This document shows, one piece after another, positions 35,897 through 45,089 of a DNA stretch of 64,000 nt; position 1 is the stretch's first letter, and every line of letters starts with the position of its first letter. The DNA is from Burkholderiaceae bacterium. GTDB lineage: Bacteria; Pseudomonadota; Gammaproteobacteria; Burkholderiales; Burkholderiaceae_C. The stretch is from positions 3,634,318-3,698,317 of the forward strand of contig JACKLI010000001.1 of the NCBI GenBank assembly GCA_024235995.1, in the 5' to 3' direction. The position numbers and the translations under genes were made by a program. Under the pieces are notes generated by a model that was given only the letters and a program-made list of their open reading frames with translations, did no database searches and had not been told where the DNA came from.

Positions 35897-38800
35897 TGGC
35901 TGCCGCCCCACCTCCATCCACCCCGACGGATACTCCTGATTCGATAGCTGGCCGCGCCCATTCAACGCCGGCCAACGGCCCATTCGACCCCAAAACCGCC
36001 ACCCCCGTCCGCCACCGCCCCTGGCGCCGCGCCGCGCGCGCGGCGGCGCTGGGCACCGTGCTGGTGCTGGCCCTGCTGGCCGGCGCCGCCGGCTGGCTGT
36101 GGCACTGGGCCGGCAGCGAAGGCTCGCTGGCCAGCACGCTGCGCTGGGTGGGCGCGCGCTGGCCGCTGGCCAGCCAGCAGGTCAGCGGCTCGCTGCTGCA
36201 CGGCGGCCACGCGGGGCAGCTGGTGTGGCAGCAGGACGGCCTGCGCGTGCAGATCGACGGCGCCACGCTGCGCTGGACGCCGGCCGCGCTGCTGCGGCGC
36301 ACGCTGCACATCCAGCAGCTGGCCGCCACGCGCGTGCAGGTCGACGACCAGCGCCCGCCCAGCCCATCGGCCGGCGCGCCGCCGGCCACGCTCGGCCTGC
36401 CGCTGCGGCTGCGCATCGACGCCCTGCGGGTCGATGAACTGGCCTGGGCCGGCCCGCCCGCACTGACGGTGCGCGACCTGGCGGGCGCCTACGCCTTCGA
36501 CGGCGCGCGGCACACGCTCGAGCTGAGCCGCGCGCGCTTTCAGGACGGCCGCTACCGGGCGCGCGCCACGCTGGCCGCCCAGGCCCCCATGGCGCTCGAG
36601 CTGGCGCTGGCCGGCGCGCTCGGCACCGAGGTTCCGGGCGGCGGCGCGCCTGCGGCGCTCAGCCTGCAGGCGCGCCTGCACGGCCCGCTGGCCGACCTGC
36701 AAGCCCAGGCCGTGGCGCTGGCCGCGGCCGACGCCGCCGCGCCGGCGCTGCCCGCCCTGCCCACCCCGGCACCGCGCTGGCCCTGCCCGCCGACGCCGAC
36801 GGCGCGCAGGCGCAGCTGAGCGCCCGCATCACCCCTGGGCCGCCCAGCCCCTGCCCGAGGCCCGCGCGCGCCTGCAGGCCATCGACGCGCGCGCCTTCTG
36901 GCCCGGCGCGCCGCGCACGCAGCTGAGCGGCCAGGCCGAGCTGGCGCCGGTGGCGGGCGCGCCCGGCTGGCGCATCGACGCCGAGCTGCGCAACGCCGAC
37001 GCCGGCCCCTGGGACCGCCAGCGCCTACCCGTCGAATCCCTGCAAGCCCAAGGCCAGTGGCAGGACGGCGCCGCCACCCTGGATCGCCTGCAGGCCCGCC
37101 TGGCCGGCGGCACGCTGCAGGCCAGCGGGCACTGGGCCAGCGCCGCCGATGCACGCTGGCAGATCGACGCGCGCGCCGCCGACATCGACCCCGCCCGCCT
37201 GCACGGCCAGCTGGCGGCCGCGCCCCTCGGCGGCACGGCGCAGGTGCAGGGCCAGGGCGCGGCGCTGGACTTCACGCTGGCCCTGCAGGCCCGCCCGGCC
37301 CCCGCCGCCGCCACCACGTCCGGCAGCGGCCTGCGCGCCCTGGACCTGCGCGCTGCCCACGCGCGCGGCCGCTGGGCCGAAGGCTGGCTCACGCTGCAGC
37401 AGCTGGACGTGCGCGCAGGCAGCGCGCAACTGGCCGGCCAGGCGCGCCTGCATCTGGCCGATCCTCACGCCCCCGGCGGCAGCGCCGACCTCACCCTGGA
37501 CGCCCCCGGCCTGCAGGCCCGCGTGCAGGGCGAGCTGGACGCCACGCGCGGCCAGGGCCAGGCACGGCTGGACGTCAGCGACGCCGCGCGCACCCTGGCC
37601 TGGGCACAAACCCTGCCCGGCGCCGCCCCGCCGCTGGCCGGCCTGCAGGCCCAGGGCAGCGCCACGCTGCAGGCGCGCTGGCGCGGCGGCTGGCAAGACC
37701 CCGAGCTGCACGCCCGCCTGAGCGCCCCCAGCCTGCAGGCCCAGCGCGCGCAGGACGCGGCGCCCTGGCAGCTGCAGGGCGCCGAACTCACGCTCGACGG
37801 CCGGCTGGCCCAGGCCCAGGCGGCCCTGCGCGGCGCGCTGCACCAGGGCCCGCGCCAGCTCGAGCTGCAGGCCGCGGCCGAGCTGGCCCGCACCACGCCC
37901 AAGGCCACGCTGGCCGCGTCCGGCTGGCGCGTGCAGGTGCGGCAGCTGCAGGCCCAGGTGCGCGACCCGGCGCTGGGCGCCGGCGCGTGGCGGCTGGCCA
38001 GCCCCAGGCCTTCACGCTGCAGGGCGTGGCGGCGGCGCGCGGGCCGCTGCAGCTGTCGGCCGGCGCGCTCACGCTGACGTCGCCCGCCCCCGCCCGGCAG
38101 GCCCGGCTGGACTGGGGCCCGCTGCGCTGGCAGGGCGGCGCGCTCGCCAGCACCGGGCGCCTGACCGGCCTGCCGCTGCAGTGGGCCGAGCGCCTGGCCG
38201 GCGTGAACCTGGCCGACAGCGGCATCGAGGGCGACCTGCTGTTCGACGGCCAGTGGGACCTGAGCTGGAACGACCGGTTGCGCCTGCGCGCCGAGCTGGC
38301 CCGCGCCAGCGGCGACCTGACCCTGGTGGCGCGCGACAGCGACACGGGCCTGGCCGCCCGCGTGCCCGCCAGCCTGCGCCAGGCGCGCCTGCAACTGACC
38401 AGCGACGGCCCGGCCGTCACGGCACGCCTGGACTGGGACAGCGCCGAGGCCGGCCAGGCGCAGGGCGAGCTGCGCACCCAGCTGTCGGCCACGCCCGACG
38501 GCCAGGGCGGCACGCGCTGGAGCTGGCCTGCCGGCGCGCCGCTCAGCGGCCAGCTGCAGGCGCGGCTGCCGCGCATCGCCGCCTGGTCGGCGCTGGCCCT
38601 GCCTGGCTGGCGCCTGCGCGGCGCGCTGGCGGCCGACGTGCGCGTGGCCGGCACGCGCGGGCAGCCGCAGGTCGCCGGCACGCTCAGCGCCGACGACCTG
38701 GCGCTGCGCTCGGTGGTCGACGGCTTCGCCCTGGGGCGCGGGCGCCTGCGCGCGCGGCTGGACGGCACGCAGCTGGTGATCGACGAGCTGCTGCTGCACG

Positions 38801-39858
38801 GCCCCGGCACCGGCGACAAGGACGACGCCGGCGGCACGCTGCGCGCCACCGGCCAAGCCGGCTGGCAGGACGGGCGCGCCCAGGCCCGGCTGGACGCGAC
38901 GCTGACGCGCCTGCACGCCAGCGTGCGGGCCGACCGCGACATCACCGTGTCGGGCCAGGTGCAGGCCGCGCTGGCGGGCCGCCAGGTCACGGTGGGCGGC
39001 GGCCTGCGCGTGGACCGCGGCCGCATCGAGCTGCCCGACGACAGCGCCCCCAGCCTGGGCAGCGACGTGGTGGTGCACCGCGCCAGGCCGGCGGCCAGCA
39101 CCCCGGCCACGCCCGCGCCGCCCAGCTCGCCGTTGGTCGTCGACGCCAAGGTGCAGCTCGACCTGGGCGAGGACCTGCGCGTGCGCGGCCGGGGCCTGGA
39201 CACGCGCCTGGCCGGCACGCTGCAGCTCAGCGCGCAAGGCCCCATCGGCACGCCGCCGCAGCTGGCCGGCACCCTCCGCACCGAGGGCGGGCGCTTTCAC
39301 GCCTACAGCCAGAACCTGGACATCGCGCGCGGCGCCATCACCTTCACCGGCGCGGTGGACAACCCCGGCCTGGACATCGTCGCCCTGCGCCCCATCTTCA
39401 CCGCCGACCAGCGCGTGGGCGTGCAGGTGGCCGGCAGCGCGCTGCTGCCGCGCGTGCGCCTGTACTCCGACCCGGCCCTGCCCGACAACCAGGCGCTGGC
39501 CTGGCTGCTGCTGGGCCACGCCGCGCCCGCCACCGGCGCCGAGTCGGCCATGCTGCAGTCGGCCGCGCTGGCGCTGCTGGGCGGACGCGAGGGGCGCGGG
39601 CTGGCCGCCAGCTTCGGCCTGGACGAGCTGAGCTTTTCGCGCGGCAGCGACAGCGGTGACAACGGCGCCGTCGGCGGCGCCAGCGTGACGCTGGGCAAGC
39701 GCCTGTCCGACCGCCTGTACGCCGCCTACCAGCACAGCCTGGCCGGCACCAGCGGCGCGCTGCTGATCTTCTACGAGCTGTCGCGCCGCTGGAGCCTGCG
39801 CGCGCAGGCCGGCGAAAACGCCGCGCTGGATTTGATCTACCGGCTGTCCTTCGATTGA
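35896..39858 (+). pseudogene. tamB: TamB (translocation and assembly module) with three 1-bp deletions
   Basis: Inner-membrane anchored, very long periplasmic beta-helical protein that works with TamA; about 1321 aa when repaired. The frame is broken three times, each by loss of one C in a CCCC run: near 36755-36767, at 36832-36835 (ITP/WAAQPLPEA) and at 38002-38005 (ASPQAFTLQGV). Three losses sum to one codon, so the last part returns to the original frame. N-terminal helix at about 40-65, DUF490 C-terminal domain from about 1000 with FHAYSQNLDIARGAITFTG. Could be real decay or assembly error. Confidence 0.85.
35938..35995 (+). repeat. Dispersed repeat copy E, inside tamB N-terminus
   Basis: Reads GATTCGATAGCTGGCCGCGC, then GGCCAACGGCCCATTCGACC. 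It codes for SIAGRAHSTPANGPFDPKT in tamB, immediately before the basic segment and membrane helix. Confidence 0.6.
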
Positions 39859-39863
39859 CCCGG

Positions 39864-39929
39864 TTTTTCATCTTTCAAACCCAATCACACTCCAGCCGGC
39901 ACCAACAATGCCCAAGCAGCTACAAAAAC
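39864..39929 (-). repeat. Dispersed repeat copy F (GATAGCTG family)
   Basis: On the minus strand: GTTTTTGTAGCTGCTTGGGC and GATTGGGTTTGAAAGATGAA. Occupies most of the space between tamB and the tRNA gene. Confidence 0.75.
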
Positions 39930-39985
39930 AGAAGTAACCGGCCCCGGCCCCCGCGCACCGCCGCCGATACAATCACCCCCACCCC

Positions 39986-40060
39986 GCCGCCGTAGTTCAA
40001 TGGATAGAACGGGCGCCTCCTAAGCGCCAGATGCAGGTTCGATTCCTGCCGGGGGCGCCA
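39986..40060 (+). tRNA. tRNA-Arg(CCT)
   Basis: Cloverleaf visible by eye: D stem GTTC/GAAC, anticodon stem GGCGC/GCGCC with loop CTCCTAA (anticodon CCT, reads AGG), T stem GCAGG/CCTGC, encoded CCA end. The acceptor stem is GCCGCCG against CGGGGGC, which leaves a G-G mismatch at pair 4:69; the usual betaproteobacterial sequence would be GCCCCCG. Confidence 0.9.
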
Positions 40061-40083
40061 CCCACGCTGCCCACCCCACGCAC

Positions 40084-41301
40084 GTGCCCGCCTACTCCTT
40101 CGAAGCCCTGCAAGCCGACGGCCAGACCCGCAAGGGCGTGATCGAGGCCGACACGGCGCGGCTGGCGCGCGCGCTGCTGCGCGGGCAGGCGCTGGTGCCG
40201 CTGGCGGTGGAGCCGGTGACGGGCCGCGCCGACAGCCTGCTGAGCCGGCCGATCGCCGGCGGGCGGGCCTTCGGCGGCACGCAGCTGGCCATCTTCACGC
40301 GCCAGCTCGCGGGCCTGGTCGGCTCGGGCCTGCCGCTGGAGCGCGCGCTGTCGGCGCTGGCCGACGAGGCCGAGGACGACAAGCAGCGCAACCTGATCGC
40401 CGGCCTGCGCGCCGAAGTCAACGCCGGCGCCCCGCTGGCGCGCGCCATGGCGCAGCAGCCGCGCGAGTTCTCGCCGGTCTACACGGCCGTCATCGCCGCC
40501 GGCGAGCAGGGCGGCCACCTGGGCGCCGTGCTGGAGCGCCTGGCCGACGACCTGGAAGAGCGCCAGGCGCTCAAGGCCAAGCTGATCGGCGCCGCGCTGT
40601 ACCCGGCCATCGTCACGCTGGTGGCCATCGTCATCGTGGTGTTCCTGGTCAGCTACGTGGTGCCGCAGGTGGCCACCGTGTTTGCCGGCACCCAGCACGC
40701 GCTGCCGACGCTGACGGTGGCCATGCTGGCCATCAGCGCCTTCGTGCGCCACTGGGGCTGGTGGCTGCTGGGTGCCATCGTTTTGATAGCTGCCGGCGCA
40801 AGATGGGCGCTGACGATCGACTCTTTTCGCCAGAAATTCGACGCCGCCTGGCTGCGCCTGCCGCTGGTCGGGCGCCTGGCGCGCGGCTACAACGCGGCGC
40901 GCTTCGGCAGCACCCTGGCCATGCTGGCGGGCGCCGGCGTGCCCATCCTGCGCGCGCTGCAGGCCGCCAGCCAGACGCTGAACAACACCGCAATGCGCGC
41001 CGACGCGGAAGACGCGCTGGTGATGGTGCGCGAAGGCGCGCCGCTGGCCGCGGCGCTGGCGCAGAAAAAGCGCTTTCCGGGCCTCTTGTCCATGTTCGCG
41101 CGCCTGGGCGAGCAGACCGGCCAGCTGCCGCTGATGCTGCAGCGCGCCGCCGTGCAGCTGTCCGCCGAGGTGCAGCGCCGTGCCATGCAGCTGGCCACCA
41201 TCCTGGAGCCGCTGCTGATCGTCGTCATGGGCGTGGTCGTGATGCTGATCGTGCTGGCGGTGATGCTGCCCATCATCCAGCTCAACCAGTGGGTCAAGTA
41301 G
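40084..41301 (+). CDS. gspF: Type II secretion system inner-membrane protein GspF
   Basis: Platform protein of the type II secretion / type IV pilus family, 405 aa. Two repeated T2SSF domains (about 70-190 and 270-395) each with GLPLERALSALAD / GVPILRALQAASQ-type cores, and three membrane helices (near 170, 220, 380). Start is GTG 40084, 23 bases after the tRNA, without a clear ribosome site; the N-terminus MPAYSFEALQADGQTRKG is typical. No other gsp genes are in the window, so it is a stand-alone copy. Confidence 0.93.
   Translation: MPAYSFEALQADGQTRKGVIEADTARLARALLRGQALVPLAVEPVTGRADSLLSRPIAGGRAFGGTQLAIFTRQLAGLVGSGLPLERALSALADEAEDDKQRNLIAGLRAEVNAGAPLARAMAQQPREFSPVYTAVIAAGEQGGHLGAVLERLADDLEERQALKAKLIGAALYPAIVTLVAIVIVVFLVSYVVPQVATVFAGTQHALPTLTVAMLAISAFVRHWGWWLLGAIVLIAAGARWALTIDSFRQKFDAAWLRLPLVGRLARGYNAARFGSTLAMLAGAGVPILRALQAASQTLNNTAMRADAEDALVMVREGAPLAAALAQKKRFPGLLSMFARLGEQTGQLPLMLQRAAVQLSAEVQRRAMQLATILEPLLIVVMGVVVMLIVLAVMLPIIQLNQWVK
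40780..40829 (+). repeat. Dispersed repeat copy G, inside gspF
   Basis: Reads GTTTTGATAGCTGCCGGCGC, then GCTGACGATCGACTCTTTTC, coding VLIAAGARWALTIDSF at the end of the middle membrane helix. Confidence 0.55.
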
Positions 41302-41313
41302 CCTTGCGGGCTT

Positions 41314-41337
41314 GAATGTAGTAACATTGCTACATTC
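41314..41337. promoter_or_regulatory. Likely operator of the toxin-antitoxin operon
   Basis: Perfect inverted repeat GAATGTAG - 8 bases - CTACATTC, 22 bases before the antitoxin ATG. Palindromes of this kind are bound by Phd/YefM-type antitoxins for autorepression (inference). Confidence 0.65.
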
Positions 41338-41358
41338 GGTTTGATCAAGGAGCCTGCC

Positions 41359-41607
41359 ATGCAAACTCTCACCTCGCGCGAATTCAACCAGGACACGGCC
41401 CGCGCCAAGCGCGCGGCCAACGACGGGCCGGTGTTCATCACCGACCGCGGCCGGCGCGCCTACGTGCTGATCAGCAACGCCGAGTACGAGCGCCTGACAC
41501 GCAAGCCGCGCTCGATCGCGGAGGCGCTGGCGATGCCGGGGGTGGAAGACATCGAGTTCGAGCCGCCGCGCATGGGCGATTTCGCGCGTCCCGCCGAGTT
41601 CGATTGA
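41359..41607 (+). CDS. Phd/YefM-family antitoxin
   Basis: Antitoxin of 82 aa with an N-terminal Phd-type DNA-binding part (SREFNQDTARAKRAANDGPVFITDRGRRAYVLISN split at 8-45) and an acidic, probably unstructured toxin-binding tail (MPGVEDIEFEPPRMGDF). Downstream PIN toxin starts 4 bases after the stop, the normal coupling. A palindrome lies before the gene. Confidence 0.9.
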   Translation: MQTLTSREFNQDTARAKRAANDGPVFITDRGRRAYVLISNAEYERLTRKPRSIAEALAMPGVEDIEFEPPRMGDFARPAEFD

Positions 41608-41611
41608 GCCC

Positions 41612-42031
41612 ATGTTTCTGCTCGACACCAACGCCGTCTCGGACTTGCGCCGGCCCGACCGGGCGCCTGCCGGCTTGCTGCAATGGTCGCGCGCTACGCC
41701 GCCTCACCAGCAGTTCATCTCATGCATCACCGTGTTCGAGCTGGAGTTGGGCATCCGCCAGAAAGAGCGACGCGACCACGAGCAAGGCCGCTTGCTGCGC
41801 CAATGGCTGCAGGCCCAGGTGCTGCCCACGTTCGACGGGCGCATTCTCGACATCGACACCGCCGTGGCGCACCGCTGCGCCGCAATGCACGTTCCCAATC
41901 CGGCGCCCGAGCGCGACGCCTGGATTGCCGCCACCGCCCTGGTCCACGGCCTGACCGTGGTCAGCCGCAACACGCGCGACTTCGGCGCCTGCGGCGTCCA
42001 GGTGCTCAATCCATGGGAAGCGCCGGCGTGA
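41612..42031 (+). CDS. VapC/FitB-like PIN-domain toxin ribonuclease
   Basis: Metal-dependent RNase, 139 aa. The acidic PIN residues are visible: Asp in FLLDTNAVSD (near 5), Glu in TVFELELGI (near 46), Asp in ERDAWIAAT (near 103) and Asp in SRNTRDF (near 125). Pairing with a Phd-type antitoxin is the FitAB/VapBC arrangement. The operon may end here; the next gene starts 27 bases on. Confidence 0.92.
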   Translation: MFLLDTNAVSDLRRPDRAPAGLLQWSRATPPHQQFISCITVFELELGIRQKERRDHEQGRLLRQWLQAQVLPTFDGRILDIDTAVAHRCAAMHVPNPAPERDAWIAATALVHGLTVVSRNTRDFGACGVQVLNPWEAPA

Positions 42032-42058
42032 CCTACCCCGACAGCGATTGTTTTTGAC

Positions 42059-43003
42059 ATGCCCGCCACCCTCGACGACAAGCTCGTGGTCGCGATCTCC
42101 TCGCGCGCCCTGTTCGACCTGGAGGAAGAAAACCAGGTCTTCGACAGCGGCGACGCGCAGGCCTACATGCGCCTGCAGCTGGAGCGCCTGGACGTGCCGG
42201 CGCGCCCCGGCGTCGCGCACTCCATGGTGCGCAAGCTGCTGCGCTTCAACGAGGACGGCGTCGAGCGCGTGGAGGTCGTCATCCTCTCGCGCAACGACCC
42301 GGTCTCGGGCATGCGCATCTTCAATTCGGGCGCGGCGCAGGCGCTGCGGCTCGAGCGCGGCGTGTTCACCCAGGGCCGAGCGCCCTTCGGCTACCTGCGC
42401 CCGCTGCACGCCGACATCTTTCTGTCGGCCAACGCGCACGACGTGCACGAGGCCCTGGCCGCCGGCTTTCCGGCCGCGCACGTGATGGTGGACGCGCGCC
42501 CGGCCGGCAACAGCTACCCCGACGAGCTGCGCATCGCCTTCGACGGCGACGCCGTGCTGTTCTCCGACGAAGCCGAGCAGGTGTTTCAAAAGAAGGGCCT
42601 GGCCGCCTTCCAGCAACACGAAAAGCGCAAGGCCGACGAGCCCTTGCCCGCCGGCCCCTTCAAGCCCTTCCTCGAAGCCCTGCACCGCCTGCAGCAGGAC
42701 GGCCCGCCGGGCCTGCGCATCCGCACCGCGTTGGTCACCGCGCGCGGCGCGCCGGCGCACCGCCGCGCCATCCAGACGCTGATGCGCTGGAACATCCGCG
42801 TGGACGAGGCGATGTTCCTGGGCGGCCTGCCCAAGGGCGAGTTCCTGCGTGAGTTCGAGCCCGACTTCTTCTTCGACGACCAGAGCGGCCACATCCAGCA
42901 GGCCGCCAGCTTCGTGCCCGCCGGCCACGTGGCGGCGGGCGTTACAAATGCGCCCGCGCCCAAGGCAACCCGCCGGCCGCGCCTGCGTTCCAATCGCGCA
43001 TGA
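42059..43003 (+). CDS. Cytosolic 5'-nucleotidase (NT5C1-like)
   Basis: Predicted 5'-nucleotidase of 314 aa. Sequence matches the family with the conserved N-terminal SSRALFDLEEENQVF and the VEVVILSRNDPVSGMRIFNS region, DIFLSANAHDVHEAL and LRIAFDGDAVLFSDEAE (HAD-like catalytic Asp). Degrades nucleoside monophosphates in the cytosol. The last 20 residues are basic and weakly conserved. The stop overlaps the EF-hand gene start by four bases (ATGA). Confidence 0.88.
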   Translation: MPATLDDKLVVAISSRALFDLEEENQVFDSGDAQAYMRLQLERLDVPARPGVAHSMVRKLLRFNEDGVERVEVVILSRNDPVSGMRIFNSGAAQALRLERGVFTQGRAPFGYLRPLHADIFLSANAHDVHEALAAGFPAAHVMVDARPAGNSYPDELRIAFDGDAVLFSDEAEQVFQKKGLAAFQQHEKRKADEPLPAGPFKPFLEALHRLQQDGPPGLRIRTALVTARGAPAHRRAIQTLMRWNIRVDEAMFLGGLPKGEFLREFEPDFFFDDQSGHIQQAASFVPAGHVAAGVTNAPAPKATRRPRLRSNRA

Positions 43004-43395
43004 CCTGGATGTTTCGCCTTCGCGCCGCCGCGGCGCTGCTCACCGGCGCGCTCGCGGGCGCCGCCGCGCTGGCCCAATCCGCACCCAACGCGCCCAGCGC
43101 ACCCGCCGCGCCGCCGGCCACGGCCGCCAGGACGCCCAGCAGGGGCGAGGCGCAGGCGCTGCAGCTGTTCAACATGCTCGACGCCGACGGCGATGGCCGC
43201 ATCTCGCGCGCCGAGGCCCAGGTGGCCATCCGCATCAAGCCCTCGCTGGCCGAGCTGTTCGAGCGCACCGACACCAACCACGACGGCTACCTGACGCAGG
43301 ACGAGATCCGCGCCGAGGCCGCCCGCCAGCGCGCCGAGCGCCAGGCCCGCCGCCAGCGCGAGGCCACCGCGGCCGGCACCATGTCGCGCCCGTAA
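43000..43395 (+). CDS. EF-hand calcium-binding protein, secreted
   Basis: Small protein of 131 aa with a signal peptide (ALAQS cleavage), a low-complexity Ala/Pro linker, and two EF hands: DADGDGRISRAE (about 61-72) and DTNHDGYLTQDE (about 89-100). Both loops keep the D, D/N, G and E positions for Ca2+. The C-terminus is Arg/Gln/Glu-rich (possible helix). Overlaps the 5'-nucleotidase stop by 4 bases. Function unknown. Confidence 0.85.
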   Translation: MTWMFRLRAAAALLTGALAGAAALAQSAPNAPSAPAAPPATAARTPSRGEAQALQLFNMLDADGDGRISRAEAQVAIRIKPSLAELFERTDTNHDGYLTQDEIRAEAARQRAERQARRQREATAAGTMSRP

Positions 43396-43489
43396 AGTTT
43401 GTAAAGCCGGTCGGCGCGGCAGCGGCCGCACCCGTTGGCAAGATCACACTGGAGCGCCATCGTCCGGCGCGCCCAGCGAAGTCAAGGCC

Positions 43490-45037
43490 ATGCCAAACAC
43501 CCCCCGTCTGCTGTCACGCCGCCACGCGCTGCGCCTGGCCGCCTGGGGCGCCGCCGCCGTGGCGGCGCCCTGGGCGCGCGCCAGCAACCCGCCCGCCGAC
43601 ACCACCGCCAATACCTGGCGCGCGCTCTCGCGCCTGGGCTACGGCCCCACGCCCGCGCTGATCGCGCAGGTGCGGCAGGCCGGCGGCGCGCAGGCCTGGG
43701 CGCTGGCCGCCATCGACGCCGCCCTGGCCGCCAGCCAGGCGCCCATCCAGCTCGGCGGCCTGCCGGGCGACTTCGACGCCCCGCTGCCCGAAATCTTCGA
43801 GCGCACGGCCGAGGGGCGCAAGGCCCGGCGCGAACAGCGCGAGGCCAGGGACAGCGCCATGGCGCAGCCGGGCACGCCCGCGCCCACGATGGCCGCCCCC
43901 GCCGCACCGCCCGCGCCCTCCGCCCTGCGGGCCAGCGAGCCCGCCCGCTACATCGCCGCCGTGGCGCGCCAGTCCGCCGCCTGGAAGCTGCTGGCCGCCA
44001 GCCGCCCCGACCTGGAGCACCCCCTGCTGGCGCGCATGAGCGAGTTCTGGTTCAACCACCTCAACGTCTCCGTCGACAAGGGCACGGTGCGCACCTTTGC
44101 CGGCCACTACCAGGCGCAGGCCATCCGCGGCCACGCGCTGGGCCGCTTCGAGCACCTGCTGCTGGCCAGCGCGCGCCACCCCGCCATGCTGTACTACCTG
44201 GACCAGGTGCAAAGCGTGGCCGAGGGCACCGTGCAGGGCCAGCAGCGCCGCGGCCTGAACGAGAACTACGCCCGCGAGCTGATGGAGCTGCACACCCTGG
44301 GCGTGAACGGCGGCTACACCCAGGGCGACGTGCGCGAGCTGGCCCGCGTGCTCACCGGCTGGACGGTGGGCCCGCGCCAGCCCGATGGCTTTCGCTTTGC
44401 CGCGCGCGGGCACGACACGGGCGTCAAGACCGTGCTGGGCCGCCGCTTCGGCGGCAGCCCGGACGCCCGCGCCGGCGAGGCCGAGGGCGTGGCCGCCCTG
44501 CGCATGCTGGCCACCCACCCCGCCACCGCGCGCCGCATCGCGCTGCGCCTGGCGCAGTGGTTCGTGGCCGACGAGCCGCCGCCCGCGCTGGTCGACGCGC
44601 TGGCGCGCAGCTTCGCCGCCAGCGGCGGCGACACCCGCGCCGTGCTGCGCACCCTGGTGCGGCACGACGCCTTCTGGGACCCGGCCCACACCCTGTTCAA
44701 AACCCCTTACGACTACGCCAGCTCGGCCCTGGCCGCCACCGGCGGCCCGCAGGACGAGCGCGAGATCAACCAGGCCCTGGGCCTGCTGCAGAACGCCGGC
44801 CAGGGCGTGCTGCGCTGGCCCACGCCCGACGGCTACAAGACCGACCGCGCCACCTGGCTGGCGCCCGAGGCGCTGACCCTGCGCACCGACTACGCGCTGG
44901 CGCTGGCGCGGCGCCAGCCGGCGCTGGATTTTCTGGACGCCTTCATGCAGCCGGCCACGCTGCGCCAGATCGACGCCCAGCCGCCCGCCTTGCGCGCCGG
45001 CCTGCTGCTGGCCAGCCGCGAATTCATGTCGAAATAG
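43490..45037 (+). CDS. DUF1800 family protein
   Basis: Protein of 515 aa, exported by a Tat-like signal (LLSRRHALRLAAWGAAAVAAP). DUF1800 core with FWFNHLNV, GHALGRFEHLL, NENYARELMELHTLGVNGGYTQ split in 255-280, and LARVLTGWTV. Function not known; DUF1800 genes almost always pair with a DUF1501 gene. Its last residues EFMSK and stop lie in a copy of the dispersed repeat (45021-45078). Confidence 0.9.
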   Translation: MPNTPRLLSRRHALRLAAWGAAAVAAPWARASNPPADTTANTWRALSRLGYGPTPALIAQVRQAGGAQAWALAAIDAALAASQAPIQLGGLPGDFDAPLPEIFERTAEGRKARREQREARDSAMAQPGTPAPTMAAPAAPPAPSALRASEPARYIAAVARQSAAWKLLAASRPDLEHPLLARMSEFWFNHLNVSVDKGTVRTFAGHYQAQAIRGHALGRFEHLLLASARHPAMLYYLDQVQSVAEGTVQGQQRRGLNENYARELMELHTLGVNGGYTQGDVRELARVLTGWTVGPRQPDGFRFAARGHDTGVKTVLGRRFGGSPDARAGEAEGVAALRMLATHPATARRIALRLAQWFVADEPPPALVDALARSFAASGGDTRAVLRTLVRHDAFWDPAHTLFKTPYDYASSALAATGGPQDEREINQALGLLQNAGQGVLRWPTPDGYKTDRATWLAPEALTLRTDYALALARRQPALDFLDAFMQPATLRQIDAQPPALRAGLLLASREFMSK

Positions 45038-45078
45038 CCTGTCGCCAGCGCCAATTATGCGCAGCAAGCTATTCATTC
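45021..45078 (-). repeat. Dispersed repeat copy J, over the DUF1800 stop
   Basis: On the minus strand: GAATAGCTTGCTGCGCATAA, then GGCGCTGGCGACAGGCTATT. Covers the stop codon of the DUF1800 gene and ends just before the ribosome site of the DUF1501 gene. Confidence 0.6.
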
Positions 45079-45089
45079 AGGAGCAATCC

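Noticed and set aside
33025..36819. 1264-codon open frame through the patatin and TamA region
   Set aside because: Mostly shadow coding caused by high GC; only the last part is the first segment of tamB.
36950..38077. Separate gene in the middle of tamB
   Set aside because: It continues TamB sequence on both sides after single-base repairs; not an independent gene.
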